Shown: in pieces, positions 25,732 to 34,459 of the stretch | How the letters are laid out: each line of letters starts with the position of its first letter | Position numbering within the stretch: position 1 is the stretch's first letter | Source of the DNA: Mesorhizobium temperatum | Lineage (GTDB): Bacteria; Pseudomonadota; Alphaproteobacteria; Rhizobiales; Rhizobiaceae | Reading direction: 5' to 3' | DNA: 64,000 bases | Assembly: GCF_002284575.1 (NCBI RefSeq) | Contig: NZ_NPKJ01000066.1 | Span: forward strand, 213,513 to 277,512 | Notes under the pieces: model-generated | The model's input: the letters and a program-made list of their open reading frames with translations, nothing else | Told to the model about the DNA's origin: nothing | Databases searched by the model: none | Made by a program: the position numbers and the translations under genes

Positions 25732-28700
25732 ACGATAGCTTGAACCTGCTCGCCTTGACGCCGGAAAAGCCGCCTTTGCCGATGCCCACGCGGCAGCGCT
25801 GGCAGCCTCTGCGCCTGGGCTTGGTGGAGCTCTTTCACTACGACACCGAGGAATTCTGGTTCCGCGACGGTCATCTGTTGCTGCGCGGCAATAACGGCAC
25901 GGGCAAGTCCAAGGTGTTGTCGCTCACGCTGCCGCTCCTGTTCGACGCGCAGCTCAAGTCTTCCCGCGTCGAACCCGACGGCGACGGCGGCAAGAAGATG
26001 GCCTGGAACCTGCTGATGAACAGCTACGACCGGCGCATCGGCTATGCGTGGATCGAGTTCGGTCGCGTTGCGGAAGACGGCACGCCACGTTTTCTTTCGC
26101 TCGGCGCCGGCCTTCTTGCGACAGCAGGTCGTCCGCAGGTCGACAGCTGGTTCTTCCTGCTGGAAGACACCGACGACGCGCCGCGTATCAACCAGGATCT
26201 GTGGTTGACGAGTCCGCAGCGGGTAGTGCTGACCAAGGAGCGCCTGCGCGACGCGCTCGATGGCCGTGGCCAGGTGTTCGACACTGCGAGCGGCTACCGT
26301 CGCGCCGTCGACGAGCGCCTGTTCCATCTGGGCACCAAGCGCTACGACGCGTTGATGGACACGCTGATCCAGCTTCGCCAGCCGCAGCTTTCCAGAAAGC
26401 CGGACGAAACCGCGCTTTCGAATGCGCTGACCGAGGCACTTCCGCCGCTGGCGCCCGAACTGCTCGGCGACGTTGCCGAAGCGCTCGGACAGCTGGAGGA
26501 AGACCGCCGTCAGCTCGATGAATATCAAAGCCTGGCCAAGGCCGTCGGCCGTTTCGAGGAGCGTTATCGCGTCTACGCTGGCACGCAGACCCGCCGGCAG
26601 GCACGCTTGTTGCGCCAGGCACAGACGGAGTTCGACAACGCCAGCCGAGCACGAGGTGAGGCCCAGGCTCGCTTCGACGAAGCGCAAAGGCAGGAAGCGC
26701 TGGAGCGGACCGCTCATGATAGCGCCGAGATCGCGCTGACGCGCGGGCGTGCACGGCTCGACACCTTGCGCTCCGACCCGACGATGCAGGACGCCAACCG
26801 CCTCGAAAATGCCGAAAAGGAGAAGGCGGCGCGACTGCAAGCGATGCAGAGGGCCACAGCAGCCGTCGAAGAAGCGGGCCGCCGACTGGGGCTCAGCACC
26901 GAAGAAGCCGGACGCGCAACCCGGCGCGTGGAGCAGGCGGAACGCGCATTGGCTGATCTGCGCCGGGAAAGCGCAGTTCAAGCCGATGCGGCGGGCATCG
27001 CCGGCCAGCACGCTGGAAATCCCCTCGCCAAATTGGAGGCTTCCGCGCTGGTCGAACTGACGCAGCATGCTTTCGACAGGGCCTGCGCCGAGCTTCGTAA
27101 CCTCGTCGCCGGCCGGCGTGAACAGATCGCGTTGCTGCGTCGCCGCCACGGCGAAGTCGCTCAGGCCGAGGCCGCCCACATGCGGCGCCGCGAAATCCGG
27201 GATGAACGGCAGGTCGAAGCCGAAGAGGCTGCCGAGCGTCGGACCCGAGCTGACGCCGAGGTCGAACGGCAAGGCCGGGACCTGGCGGAAAGCTGGGACC
27301 GCCATTTCATCGGTCTGAAGCAATTGCAGATCGACCCCGACAGCAGGTCCGCGGCATTGACGGCCCTGGCGGAATGGACAGCGTCGCTGCAAGGCGACAA
27401 CCCCGCTCGCCAGCTCCTGCAATCGGCATATCAAGGAGCCAGTCTCTCTCTGACACAGCGTGGCGTGGCGCTCGACGGCCAACGACAGGCGCTGGAGATG
27501 GAATACGGCATCCTCGAAGACGAACGCGGACGCCTGGAAGCCGGCGACGACATGGCGCCGTCCCTGCCCTACACGCGCGACGCCTCTGTCCGGGACGCGC
27601 GTCAGGGTGCGCCGCTCTGGCAGGTGATCGATTTTCGTGGCGCAGTGGCCGCCCCGCAACGTGCCGGCCTTGAAGCCGCACTCGAAGCCGCCGGGTTGCT
27701 CGACGCCTGGATATCGCCCGATGGACACGTCCAGGCAGGCGACGGCGGCACCCTGCCTTACGATACCCAGGTGCTGGAACGGCAAAAGCATTCTCCATCG
27801 CTCGTCGACTGGCTGGAAGCCACCGTGCCGGCCGGCTGCGCCGTGCCGGCCAATATCATCGAGCGGGTGCTGTCTGGCATCGCCTCGGCGGATGAGGAAC
27901 CTATTGATAGCGAGGCCTGGATATCCGCCGACGGCCGCTTCCGCCTCGGCGCGCTGTCCGGTGCGTGGGGCAAGCCGGAGGCGGTCTACATTGGCCACGC
28001 GGCCCGCGCCGCAGCCCGCGAGCGGCGGTTGGCCGAGATTGCCGGCCGCCTTGCGCAACTCTCCGATGAGTTGGCGGCCGTGCGAGGCAAAGCGGAGCAG
28101 CTCGCGCTGGATCGCGAACAGGCCGACGAAGAATGGCGCCTTGCGCCTTCTGACGAGATATTGCGGCGCGCTCATATGGCCGCTACCGCCGCTGCCGACG
28201 CCGCGCGCCTGGCCAGCGAAAAACTGACCGAAGCGGATACGCGCTGCCGCGAGGCCGAACAGGCGCTCAAGGCCTTGCGCGAACAGCTCGCCGCGGATGC
28301 CATGGACCTGCGCCTGCCCGCAACGCCCGATGCGCTGCCCACCGTCGAAGCGGCGCTGGATCATTACCGCGATGCACAGGCCCGGCTCGAGCAAGCAGCT
28401 CACGAGGTTTGTCTGGCACTGCCCGAGTCGCAACGGCAGCATGCTCGCGAGCGTGAGGCGCGCAACGACGTGCAGCAGCGCGAAGAGGAACTCGTGGCGG
28501 CCCGCATTGAAACGGAAGACGCCACTGCCCGGCTCGAGCTGCTGCGGGAAACGGTCGGCGCCAAGGTCGAGGAACTGCAGCGAAGGCTGACCGATGCCCG
28601 CCGCGCCGTCGAAACCGGCGAAGCCGAGCTGAAGCTCGCCGGCGATACATTGCGCAAAGCGGGAGAGGCACGCGCGGTCACCGGGCAACGGGCAGAGACA

Positions 28701-29906
28701 GCGAACGCCGTCCTTCAGGAACGCGGCGAAGCACGCGCCCAGATGATCTCCAGATTTCAGCAGTTTGCAGGCACCGGCCTGCTATCTGCGGGGCTGCCGC
28801 ATATCGAACTGCCTGACATCGGCAACCCGTGGACGATCGACCCGGCGCTGACGCTGGCCAGACGCGCGGAACAGGAACTGTCGAACCTCAAGGACGACGA
28901 CGAGGCGTGGGCGCGCATCCAGCGGCAGATAGCCGAGGAACTGACCGAGCTGCAGCGCGCGCTCGGCGCGCTGGGCCACCAGGCCCAGGCTGATCCCAAC
29001 GACTGGGGTTTCAGGGTGGATATCGTCTATCAGAACCGGCGCGAACGGCCGGACCGCCTCGCCATGCGGCTGGCCGAAGAGATCGCCCAGCGCGGCGAAC
29101 TGCTCAGCGCGAACGAACGCGCCGTCCTAGAGAATCATCTGCAGGCCGAAATCGCCGCAGAGATCCAGCGCCTGTTGCAGGCCGCCGAACGCCAGGTCGA
29201 TGCCATCAACGGCGAACTGCACAAGCGCCCGACCTCCACCGGCGTGCGCTATCGCCTGTTGTGGCAGCCGCTGTCCGAAGAGGAAGGCGCGCCGGTGGGT
29301 CTTGACATGGCGCGCAAGCGCCTGCTCAACACCAGCGCGGACCTTTGGTCGACAGACGATCGTCGCATCGTCGGCGCGATGCTGCAGCAGCGCATCTCCG
29401 CCGAGCGGGAGCGCGCTGATTCGATCGGTGGAAAGGACAGCGGCGGCACCTTGCTCGACCAGCTCGCCCGCGCCCTCGATTATCGCCATTGGCACCGCTT
29501 CCGCGTCGAACGCTGGCAGGAGGGCCATTGGCGCAAGCTTTCCGGACCCGCTTCAAGCGGCGAGCGGGCGCTCGGCCTCACGGTACCGCTCTTTGCCGCA
29601 GTCGCCAGCTTCTACAGCCAGAGCAGCTATGCCTTGGCCCCACGCCTGATGCTGCTCGACGAAGCCTTTGCCGGCATCGATGACACGGCGCGAGCGCATT
29701 GCATGGGGCTGATCCGCGAGTTCGATCTGGACTTCGTCATCACCAGCGAGCGCGAGTGGGCTTGTTATGCGGAGCTGCCGGGTGTCGCCATCTGCCAGTT
29801 GCAGCGGCGCGAAGGCATCGATGCCGTATTCGTCTCGCGATGGACCTGGGACGGACGAGAGAAAAAGCCCGAGGCCGATCCCGATCGCAGATTTGCGCCG
29901 GCATGA
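25728..29906 (+). CDS. jetC: Wadjet anti-plasmid system SMC-like ATPase JetC (TIGR02680 type)
   Basis: A 1392-residue SMC-type ATPase, the motor of the system. Walker A GNNGTGKS is at 54-61. Long coiled coils rich in Ala, Arg and Glu occupy about 280-620 and 760-1000, around a central hinge-like region (about 620-760; GAPLWQVIDFRGAVAAPQRA). The ABC signature region is near ASSGERALGL and Walker B is LMLLDEAFAGID (about 1307-1318). Its length and layout match the SMC of DUF2397/2398/2399 operons. Known Wadjet SMC dimers extrude DNA loops, sense small circles and hand DNA to JetD. Confidence 0.9.
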   Translation: MNDSLNLLALTPEKPPLPMPTRQRWQPLRLGLVELFHYDTEEFWFRDGHLLLRGNNGTGKSKVLSLTLPLLFDAQLKSSRVEPDGDGGKKMAWNLLMNSYDRRIGYAWIEFGRVAEDGTPRFLSLGAGLLATAGRPQVDSWFFLLEDTDDAPRINQDLWLTSPQRVVLTKERLRDALDGRGQVFDTASGYRRAVDERLFHLGTKRYDALMDTLIQLRQPQLSRKPDETALSNALTEALPPLAPELLGDVAEALGQLEEDRRQLDEYQSLAKAVGRFEERYRVYAGTQTRRQARLLRQAQTEFDNASRARGEAQARFDEAQRQEALERTAHDSAEIALTRGRARLDTLRSDPTMQDANRLENAEKEKAARLQAMQRATAAVEEAGRRLGLSTEEAGRATRRVEQAERALADLRRESAVQADAAGIAGQHAGNPLAKLEASALVELTQHAFDRACAELRNLVAGRREQIALLRRRHGEVAQAEAAHMRRREIRDERQVEAEEAAERRTRADAEVERQGRDLAESWDRHFIGLKQLQIDPDSRSAALTALAEWTASLQGDNPARQLLQSAYQGASLSLTQRGVALDGQRQALEMEYGILEDERGRLEAGDDMAPSLPYTRDASVRDARQGAPLWQVIDFRGAVAAPQRAGLEAALEAAGLLDAWISPDGHVQAGDGGTLPYDTQVLERQKHSPSLVDWLEATVPAGCAVPANIIERVLSGIASADEEPIDSEAWISADGRFRLGALSGAWGKPEAVYIGHAARAAARERRLAEIAGRLAQLSDELAAVRGKAEQLALDREQADEEWRLAPSDEILRRAHMAATAAADAARLASEKLTEADTRCREAEQALKALREQLAADAMDLRLPATPDALPTVEAALDHYRDAQARLEQAAHEVCLALPESQRQHAREREARNDVQQREEELVAARIETEDATARLELLRETVGAKVEELQRRLTDARRAVETGEAELKLAGDTLRKAGEARAVTGQRAETANAVLQERGEARAQMISRFQQFAGTGLLSAGLPHIELPDIGNPWTIDPALTLARRAEQELSNLKDDDEAWARIQRQIAEELTELQRALGALGHQAQADPNDWGFRVDIVYQNRRERPDRLAMRLAEEIAQRGELLSANERAVLENHLQAEIAAEIQRLLQAAERQVDAINGELHKRPTSTGVRYRLLWQPLSEEEGAPVGLDMARKRLLNTSADLWSTDDRRIVGAMLQQRISAERERADSIGGKDSGGTLLDQLARALDYRHWHRFRVERWQEGHWRKLSGPASSGERALGLTVPLFAAVASFYSQSSYALAPRLMLLDEAFAGIDDTARAHCMGLIREFDLDFVITSEREWACYAELPGVAICQLQRREGIDAVFVSRWTWDGREKKPEADPDRRFAPA

Positions 29907-31204
29907 GCGATCAAGTCGACCCGCGTCTTCAACGCCTGCTCGGTGGTGACGATCTTGCCTCGCTGCGCAAGCGGCTGCGCCAACGTTTCGAGCGCGCGCC
30001 GCTCGAAGGCGCCGTCGATCATATTCGCGTCGTCGGACTCAGTGCAGAGGAACACGCTGCACTGGCGGCGCTGCTCGGTCGCGCGCAGCGCCGTTCCAAA
30101 TCCCTGCAGATCGACGTCCGCCGCGTCGATGCCGACCTGCGGCGCGCCGGCATCGCCACATCGCTGCGCGATGCGTTGGAAAGGCTTGACGGCTCCATCC
30201 TTCATCTCGCCGGAGCACGCCTTCGACAGCAAACATTGTGGTCGAGCGTAATAGATGGTTGCAGCCATCCCGACTTGGCCAGACTGCTGCTGACGCCGGA
30301 AGGCATCGGCCTCGTCAAGCGGCTCGCTCGGCGGGATACGGTCGCGGCAGCGGAGCTTTGCCGGCGCGCCGAAGAGGTGCTGCAGCACCTGCCGGCTAAA
30401 GGCATAACACGTTCGCAACTGGCGGCGGGCGTGCTGGGCGATGCCCATGCGCTTGACAATGGTCGCGGGGCCGCGGCACTCGTGCTGGCGGTCTTGCGCC
30501 AGACCGCCATGCCCGCTCCTGACGCCGCAGCACCGATTGCCGACGAAGATGGCGAGACGGAACGGAAATCGAGAGAGGATGTCGTTCTGGAAGCGGCCGC
30601 CGGCGCGGAGCGGATACGCGAGACATGGGCCAGAGCAGGCGTTCTGGTCAACGAACTGGCACGCCCGGCCCTCTTCCTGAACCTGCCGACAAACGGGACC
30701 GAAAGCGACCGTTTGCCCCTGGGAGAACCGGCCTATGCATCGCTGCGATCGCTGCTGCGATCGCCGCCCCGATGGGATGTAGCGGGCCGCAACGTCTACG
30801 TCTGCGAAAATCCCAACCTGCTCGCCATCGCCGCGGACCGATGGGGGGCAGGCTGCGCCCCGCTGGTCTGTACCGAAGGGATGCCAGCCGCCGCGCAACG
30901 ATGCCTTCTGGCTCAACTGGCACTGGCGGGCGCGCGGCTGCGCTATCACGGCGATTTCGACTGGCCCGGATTGCGTATCGGCAACCAGGTCATGCGAGAA
31001 CATGGTGCGGAGCCATGGCGCTTTGGCGCCGCGGACTACATTGCCGCCGTGCGGACGGCGCCGGGCCTGGCGCACCCGCTTGGGGGAAAGGTGGCCGAAG
31101 CATCATGGGACGGAGCGCTGGCGCCCGCGATGCGTGAGCACTGCGTGGCCATCGCCGAAGAGGCCCTCGCCGCCTCGTTGTTGCCGGATCTCGACGATCG
31201 ATAA
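29903..31204 (+). CDS. jetD: Wadjet anti-plasmid system nuclease JetD (DUF3323 + DUF2399, TIGR02679)
   Basis: A 433-residue protein and last gene of the Wadjet operon. The N-terminal half (about 1-220) is the DUF3323-type region. The C-terminal half is DUF2399, a TOPRIM-like nuclease: CENPNLLAIAADRWG places the conserved Glu at 302, and GDFDWPGLRIGN gives the D-x-D pair Asp351/Asp353. Those acidic residues bind metal and cut DNA in JetD proteins. The ATG at 29903 overlaps the jetC stop by four bases; the same frame is open upstream inside jetC but is not coding there. Catalytic residues look intact, so the system may be active. Confidence 0.85.
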   Translation: MSDQVDPRLQRLLGGDDLASLRKRLRQRFERAPLEGAVDHIRVVGLSAEEHAALAALLGRAQRRSKSLQIDVRRVDADLRRAGIATSLRDALERLDGSILHLAGARLRQQTLWSSVIDGCSHPDLARLLLTPEGIGLVKRLARRDTVAAAELCRRAEEVLQHLPAKGITRSQLAAGVLGDAHALDNGRGAAALVLAVLRQTAMPAPDAAAPIADEDGETERKSREDVVLEAAAGAERIRETWARAGVLVNELARPALFLNLPTNGTESDRLPLGEPAYASLRSLLRSPPRWDVAGRNVYVCENPNLLAIAADRWGAGCAPLVCTEGMPAAAQRCLLAQLALAGARLRYHGDFDWPGLRIGNQVMREHGAEPWRFGAADYIAAVRTAPGLAHPLGGKVAEASWDGALAPAMREHCVAIAEEALAASLLPDLDDR

Positions 31205-31388
31205 AGCTGCATTCTTCAAAGAAGGCACGTTTTCAGAACGACAGCAGCACTTCGGACACGGCACGTTCCCAGACTCATGTCATAGAGTTGCTGCCGGGTC
31301 AGAACGTGATGCATGAAAACCTCTCGCTGAAAGTGTTAAGCGCAACACGCTGCATGACCATCTACATGGTCAGGAGCGTGACAAGGAT

Positions 31389-31625
31389 GTGATCAATCTG
31401 GCACATGCCAAAGCCCATTTGAGCGACCTCGTGGATCGGGTCGAGGCGGGAGACTCGATCGACATCACCCGGCGGGGTAAACCGGTCGCACGGCTCACCG
31501 CCGTGGCGAAGCCGCGGCAGCGGATCGACGCGACCGTCCTGCAATCCTTGACCGCGACCATGCCGCCTCAGGCCGAGAGTTCTGCCGATCTGGTACGGTC
31601 GATGCGGGATGGCGACCGCTACTGA
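31389..31625 (+). CDS. Phd/YefM-type antitoxin (VapB-like)
   Basis: A 78-residue antitoxin. The N-terminal DNA-binding part shows the Phd/YefM pattern: NLAHAKAHLSDLVDRVEAGD followed by IDITRRGKPVARLTAV. The C-terminal tail (ADLVRSMRDGDRY) should wrap the toxin. It starts with GTG at 31389. Its stop overlaps the ATG of the PIN toxin gene by one base (TGATG), the usual arrangement of such pairs. Since the partner toxin is frameshifted, this antitoxin may now be a lone regulator. It lies 184 bases after jetD on the same strand. Confidence 0.85.
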   Translation: MINLAHAKAHLSDLVDRVEAGDSIDITRRGKPVARLTAVAKPRQRIDATVLQSLTATMPPQAESSADLVRSMRDGDRY

Positions 31626-32039
31626 TGCACTATCTCGACCGTCGCTGATCGTTGCCGCTCTTTCAAATGAAGCGATGACGCTGCGCGTTCAGAGCCGGCT
31701 GGCGGAGCAGGATCCGGCGCAGTTTCTGATCAGCGACTGGACCATCACCGAGATACCGTCTGCCATGGCGATCAAGCTGCGAACCGGGCAGATCAACCTG
31801 GAGCAGCGCTCGCGATGTTCCACAAGCTGGTCGCCGAGAGCTTCACCGTGCTGCCGGTCACGGGCGGGCATTTCCGCACGGCGGCAAAGTTCGCCGATCA
31901 GCATGGTCTCGGGCTTCGCGCTGGCGACGCGCTGCATCTCGCCACGGCATCGGAGCATGGCGCCACGGTGCATACGCTCGACCAAAAGCTCGCCGAGGCT
32001 GGACCGGTTCTCGGCGTGCCGACGCAATTTCTGGCATGA
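31625..32039 (+). pseudogene. PIN-domain toxin (VapC-like), broken by two frameshifts
   Basis: Three frames together spell a whole PIN toxin of about 138 residues. It starts MHYLD at 31625, hits a stop after seven codons, resumes one frame lower as SLIVAALSNEAMTLRVQSRL through ISDWTITEIPSAMAIKL, and shifts again near 31812 to FHKLVAESFTVLPVTGGHF, then LRAGDALHLATASEHGA and VHTLDQKLAEAG. The acidic PIN residues (Asp of YLD, Glu in TEI, Asp in GDALHL and TLDQ) can all be traced. Both steps fit single-base deletions, near 31640 and 31812. The toxin should be inactive unless these are read errors. Confidence 0.8.
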
Positions 32040-32115
32040 TGCGAGCCGCGCCAGAGTCGCGCTCAGGTGACGTTGAGACATAGCCTCTCTGGGCGGAAGG
32101 TAATTTACTGTATTG

Positions 32116-32345
32116 GAGAATTCGAAGTCAGTCCTCGATGTGAACCTGCTTTTTCAGCAAGCCGAGCAAGAGCTCGACGTCCGTCGATGAAGCTACCCTC
32201 ACCGAACCTGTTCTCGGCTGTTCTTCACCAGATCCAGCGCATTTTCGCGCGGCTGGGCAGGCTCGCGATCAGCCTTGATCTTGCTTCCTGCTTCGCCGGA
32301 AACGTCACCGGCAATCACGTGGTCGATCGGATCGCATCGAGCCGG
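32116..32345 (-). pseudogene. 3'-end ghost of a TPR-type regulator (paralogue of the gene at 51088)
   Basis: Read on the minus strand, this stretch keeps patches of the last 60-70 codons of the regulator gene at 51088-52803. GGCTGATCGCGAG, GATCTGGTGAAGAAC and GACGTCGAGCTCTTGCTCGG match the intact copy in the same order and spacing. No frame stays open and there is no gene start, so it is a relic. The AAATTACCTTCCGCC just after its end recurs at 41.8 and 45.3 kb. Confidence 0.65.
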
Positions 32346-32381
32346 CGATCTTTGATCCGCCTAGCTGCCTTACCCAGCCAA

Positions 32382-32400
32382 CCACGTAACTTACATTCCC
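32382..32400 (+). promoter_or_regulatory. Palindromic motif CACGTAACTTACAT, copy 1
   Basis: The bases CCACGTAACTTACATTCCC contain GTAA-C-TTAC, a palindrome around one base. The motif ends 63 bases before the ATG of the glycosyltransferase fragment at 32463. The same motif in the same orientation relative to a gene start recurs at 45583 and 50781 (minus strand), and again at 63607. It is a candidate operator or promoter element; the binding protein is unknown. Confidence 0.5.
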
Positions 32401-32462
32401 CCACTGTGCTCCACGCGATAACCTTACGCTAGCCGCCCGGTCGTCACCGAAAGCCGCAAGAA

Positions 32463-32750
32463 ATGAGAATTGCTCAGGTCGCGCCCCTAGACGAATCGGT
32501 CCCGCCGCGCTTCTACGGGGGCACGGAACGGATCGTGTCGTTCCTCACCGAGGAGCTTGTCAGAAGAGGTCATGAGGTCTCGCTGTTCGCCAGCGGGAAC
32601 TCCGTTACCACCGCCAATCTGGTGCCGCAGGGCAGCACGGCGTTGCGCCTTGACCCAAACGCGCGACGGTCTTCCATCGCCGCCCATCTCGCAATGCTGG
32701 ACGAAGTGATCGTTCCGATGCGGCCGAGCTTGTCTGGGGTGATGAAATGA
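32463..32750 (+). pseudogene. N-terminal fragment of a family-4 glycosyltransferase
   Basis: The first 70 or so residues (MRIAQVAPLDESVPPRFYGG, then ERIVSFLTEELVRRGHEVSL and LFASGNSVTTANLVPQG) are the typical start of a GT-B glycosyltransferase of the GT4 group, which is normally 350-400 residues. After residue 75 the similarity stops and the frame ends at 95 in unrelated sequence. The catalytic C-terminal half is absent nearby, so this is a truncated gene. The ATG is real family start sequence and the palindromic motif at 32382 lies upstream. Confidence 0.7.
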
Positions 32751-32773
32751 CTCCGCGGCAAATCGCTAACGAT

Positions 32774-32791
32774 GCCGCCCTGTAGGGCGGC
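32774..32791. repeat. Perfect short inverted repeat
   Basis: GCCGCCCT and AGGGCGGC face each other across two bases. It lies between the glycosyltransferase fragment and the next membrane-protein gene. There is no T-run, so an intrinsic terminator is unlikely; a hairpin or REP-like site is possible. Confidence 0.45.
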
Positions 32792-32854
32792 GACGCGGAT
32801 CTGGCTTGGACTGGAGCCGCGTTGTCGGGATCGGGAGCAGATGTGCGCACGCAA

Positions 32855-34030
32855 ATGAACGAAGCCCTGCACGCAAACGAAGCACTGTTTGAGAATGGTC
32901 CGCCAGTCGGGCTCCAGCGGCGTCTCGGCTTCGTTAAGGGTGCTCAACTCAATGTTGGCCGCCGTGCGATGATCGTCGGTGCGGTAGGCTGGGTGCCCCT
33001 TCTCGTTTTAGCCGGCATTCAAAATGTGACTATGCACACCGACGGAATGACGCCGCTCCTTTGGGATGCGGGTATGCACGCGCGGTACCTGATCGCCGCA
33101 CCACTACTCGTCTTGGGCGAAGCGCAGTGCGCATCAAGGCTCAATGCGATCGTACGGCATTTTGCCGATGCCGGGCTTATAACCGAGAAGGACCGTGGAC
33201 CATATGACGCTGCCGTCGCATTGACCCGTTCGCTCCTCAATTCGAGCGCAGCGGAAATTGTCGTAATCGCTCTGGCCTATCTCCTCATGTGCGCGGTGGT
33301 GTTTTCGCTGCCGTTCGATCAGGTTCCAGTTTGGCACAAGACCGGTGGCCTTGCTCCTGCCTTCTCGCCAGCCGGCTGGTGGCACGTGCTGGTGAGCCTC
33401 CCTTTGCTCCTGACTTTGCTGCTTGGCTGGGGGTGGAGGTTTGCGCTGTGGGCGCACCTTCTGTGGCGGATCGCCCAGCTCGACCTCCGCCTCTTGGCAT
33501 CCCATCCGGATGGCGCAGCGGGCCTTGCCGTGCTGGGATATTCGCTGCGGGCATTTTCCCTCATAGCGATGGCGCTTGCCACGATGGTTGCCGGACGTTC
33601 GGCGCATATTGTCTTGGTCGATGGAGCGCTGCCGAGAGAGCACACGATCTTCAGTGCCGGCCTCTTGGTGGCGGTCGGCGCCTTGTTTGCCGCGCCATTG
33701 TTCTTCTTTACGCCGATGCTGATGAGGGCGTTGCAGCGCGGCTCATTCGAATACGGCGCTCTTGCCACCCGGGTCGGGGCGGCGTTCGAAGAGAGATGGC
33801 TTGGACGAGATAGACCCGCCGACAAGTCCGCGCTCGAGAAGCCAGACTTCTCGGCGACTACCGATTTGTACGCGATCGTCGCAACTGTCTACGCACTTCG
33901 CTTAGTCCCGATCGACCTCAAAAGCATCGCCATACTCGGCGTCGCACTGCTGCTGCCTTTCGTTCCGATCGTGTTCCTGGCACTACCCATGGATGAAATC
34001 TTGGCAGGACTGAAGGGACTGCTTTTCTAG
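32855..34030 (+). CDS. Multi-pass membrane protein of unknown function
   Basis: A 391-residue protein with seven or eight predicted helices. Examples are MIVGAVGWVPLLVLAGI, VVIALAYLLMCAVVF, LLLTLLLGWGWRFALWA, LIAMALATMVAG, GLLVAVGALFAAPLFFF and IAILGVALLLPFVPIVFLAL. I do not recognise a named domain, though similar proteins occur beside stress and redox genes in rhizobia. Start ATG 32855 (MNEALHANEALFENG) is preferred over a TTG at 32822. No operon partner is evident: the next gene is on the other strand. Confidence 0.65.
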   Translation: MNEALHANEALFENGPPVGLQRRLGFVKGAQLNVGRRAMIVGAVGWVPLLVLAGIQNVTMHTDGMTPLLWDAGMHARYLIAAPLLVLGEAQCASRLNAIVRHFADAGLITEKDRGPYDAAVALTRSLLNSSAAEIVVIALAYLLMCAVVFSLPFDQVPVWHKTGGLAPAFSPAGWWHVLVSLPLLLTLLLGWGWRFALWAHLLWRIAQLDLRLLASHPDGAAGLAVLGYSLRAFSLIAMALATMVAGRSAHIVLVDGALPREHTIFSAGLLVAVGALFAAPLFFFTPMLMRALQRGSFEYGALATRVGAAFEERWLGRDRPADKSALEKPDFSATTDLYAIVATVYALRLVPIDLKSIAILGVALLLPFVPIVFLALPMDEILAGLKGLLF

Positions 34031-34114
34031 AGGTAGAATGACAATCCGACCAGGGTGGCGATACGGATTCCGCATCTCAGCATCCAAATTCTCCTTGCCT
34101 TGCAATAGCACCTG

Positions 34115-34459
34115 TCAGGTAGGCTGAGACTCCCGCACCTCGGCCAAATCCCGCTCGAGGAAGTAATTGAGGAACGTTCGGATCACCGCAATCGCCGCCA
34201 GTCGTCCAATGTCATCCCAGCCCGGTGCAATCGAGGTTTCTATGATGTCGGCCGCGAGCTGGAAGGTTAGGCCGGCGACCAGCCAGCGTGCATAGCGCAG
34301 CCAGACGACGCGTCCCTCCGTGCGCTTCGAAGGGACAAACATGGCGCGAATGGCGCCGACGAATGCCTCGATTGTTCCGTACACGATTGCAATGAGGGCG
34401 ATTGCATCGATAAGCAGGACGGCATACCCGGTAACGACGGCAAATGCCTGTTCCATCAC
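34115..34459 (-). CDS. DUF1622-family membrane protein
   Basis: A 114-residue inner-membrane protein with three helices: TGYAVLLIDAIALIAIVYGT, then WLVAGLTFQLAADIIETSI and a C-terminal amphipathic segment IRTFLNYFLERDL. The pattern is that of the DUF1622 family, whose function is unknown. Its ATG overlaps the stop of the formylglycine-generating enzyme gene by four bases (34456-34459), so it is made together with it. The 37-residue peptide encoded before that enzyme has a similar first helix. Confidence 0.75.
   Translation of the reverse strand: MMEQAFAVVTGYAVLLIDAIALIAIVYGTIEAFVGAIRAMFVPSKRTEGRVVWLRYARWLVAGLTFQLAADIIETSIAPGWDDIGRLAAIAVIRTFLNYFLERDLAEVRESQPT

Noticed and set aside
25518..28688. 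A 1056-codon open frame on the minus strand across jetB and jetC
   Set aside because: It mirrors the coding frame of the high-GC SMC gene. Its translation is rich in Arg, Gln and Gly with no domain, while the plus-strand frame has clear SMC motifs.
31205..34030. Mobile element explaining the ghosts around the Wadjet operon
   Set aside because: I found no transposase, integrase, target duplication or tRNA attachment site. The relics can be explained by local duplication and deletion.
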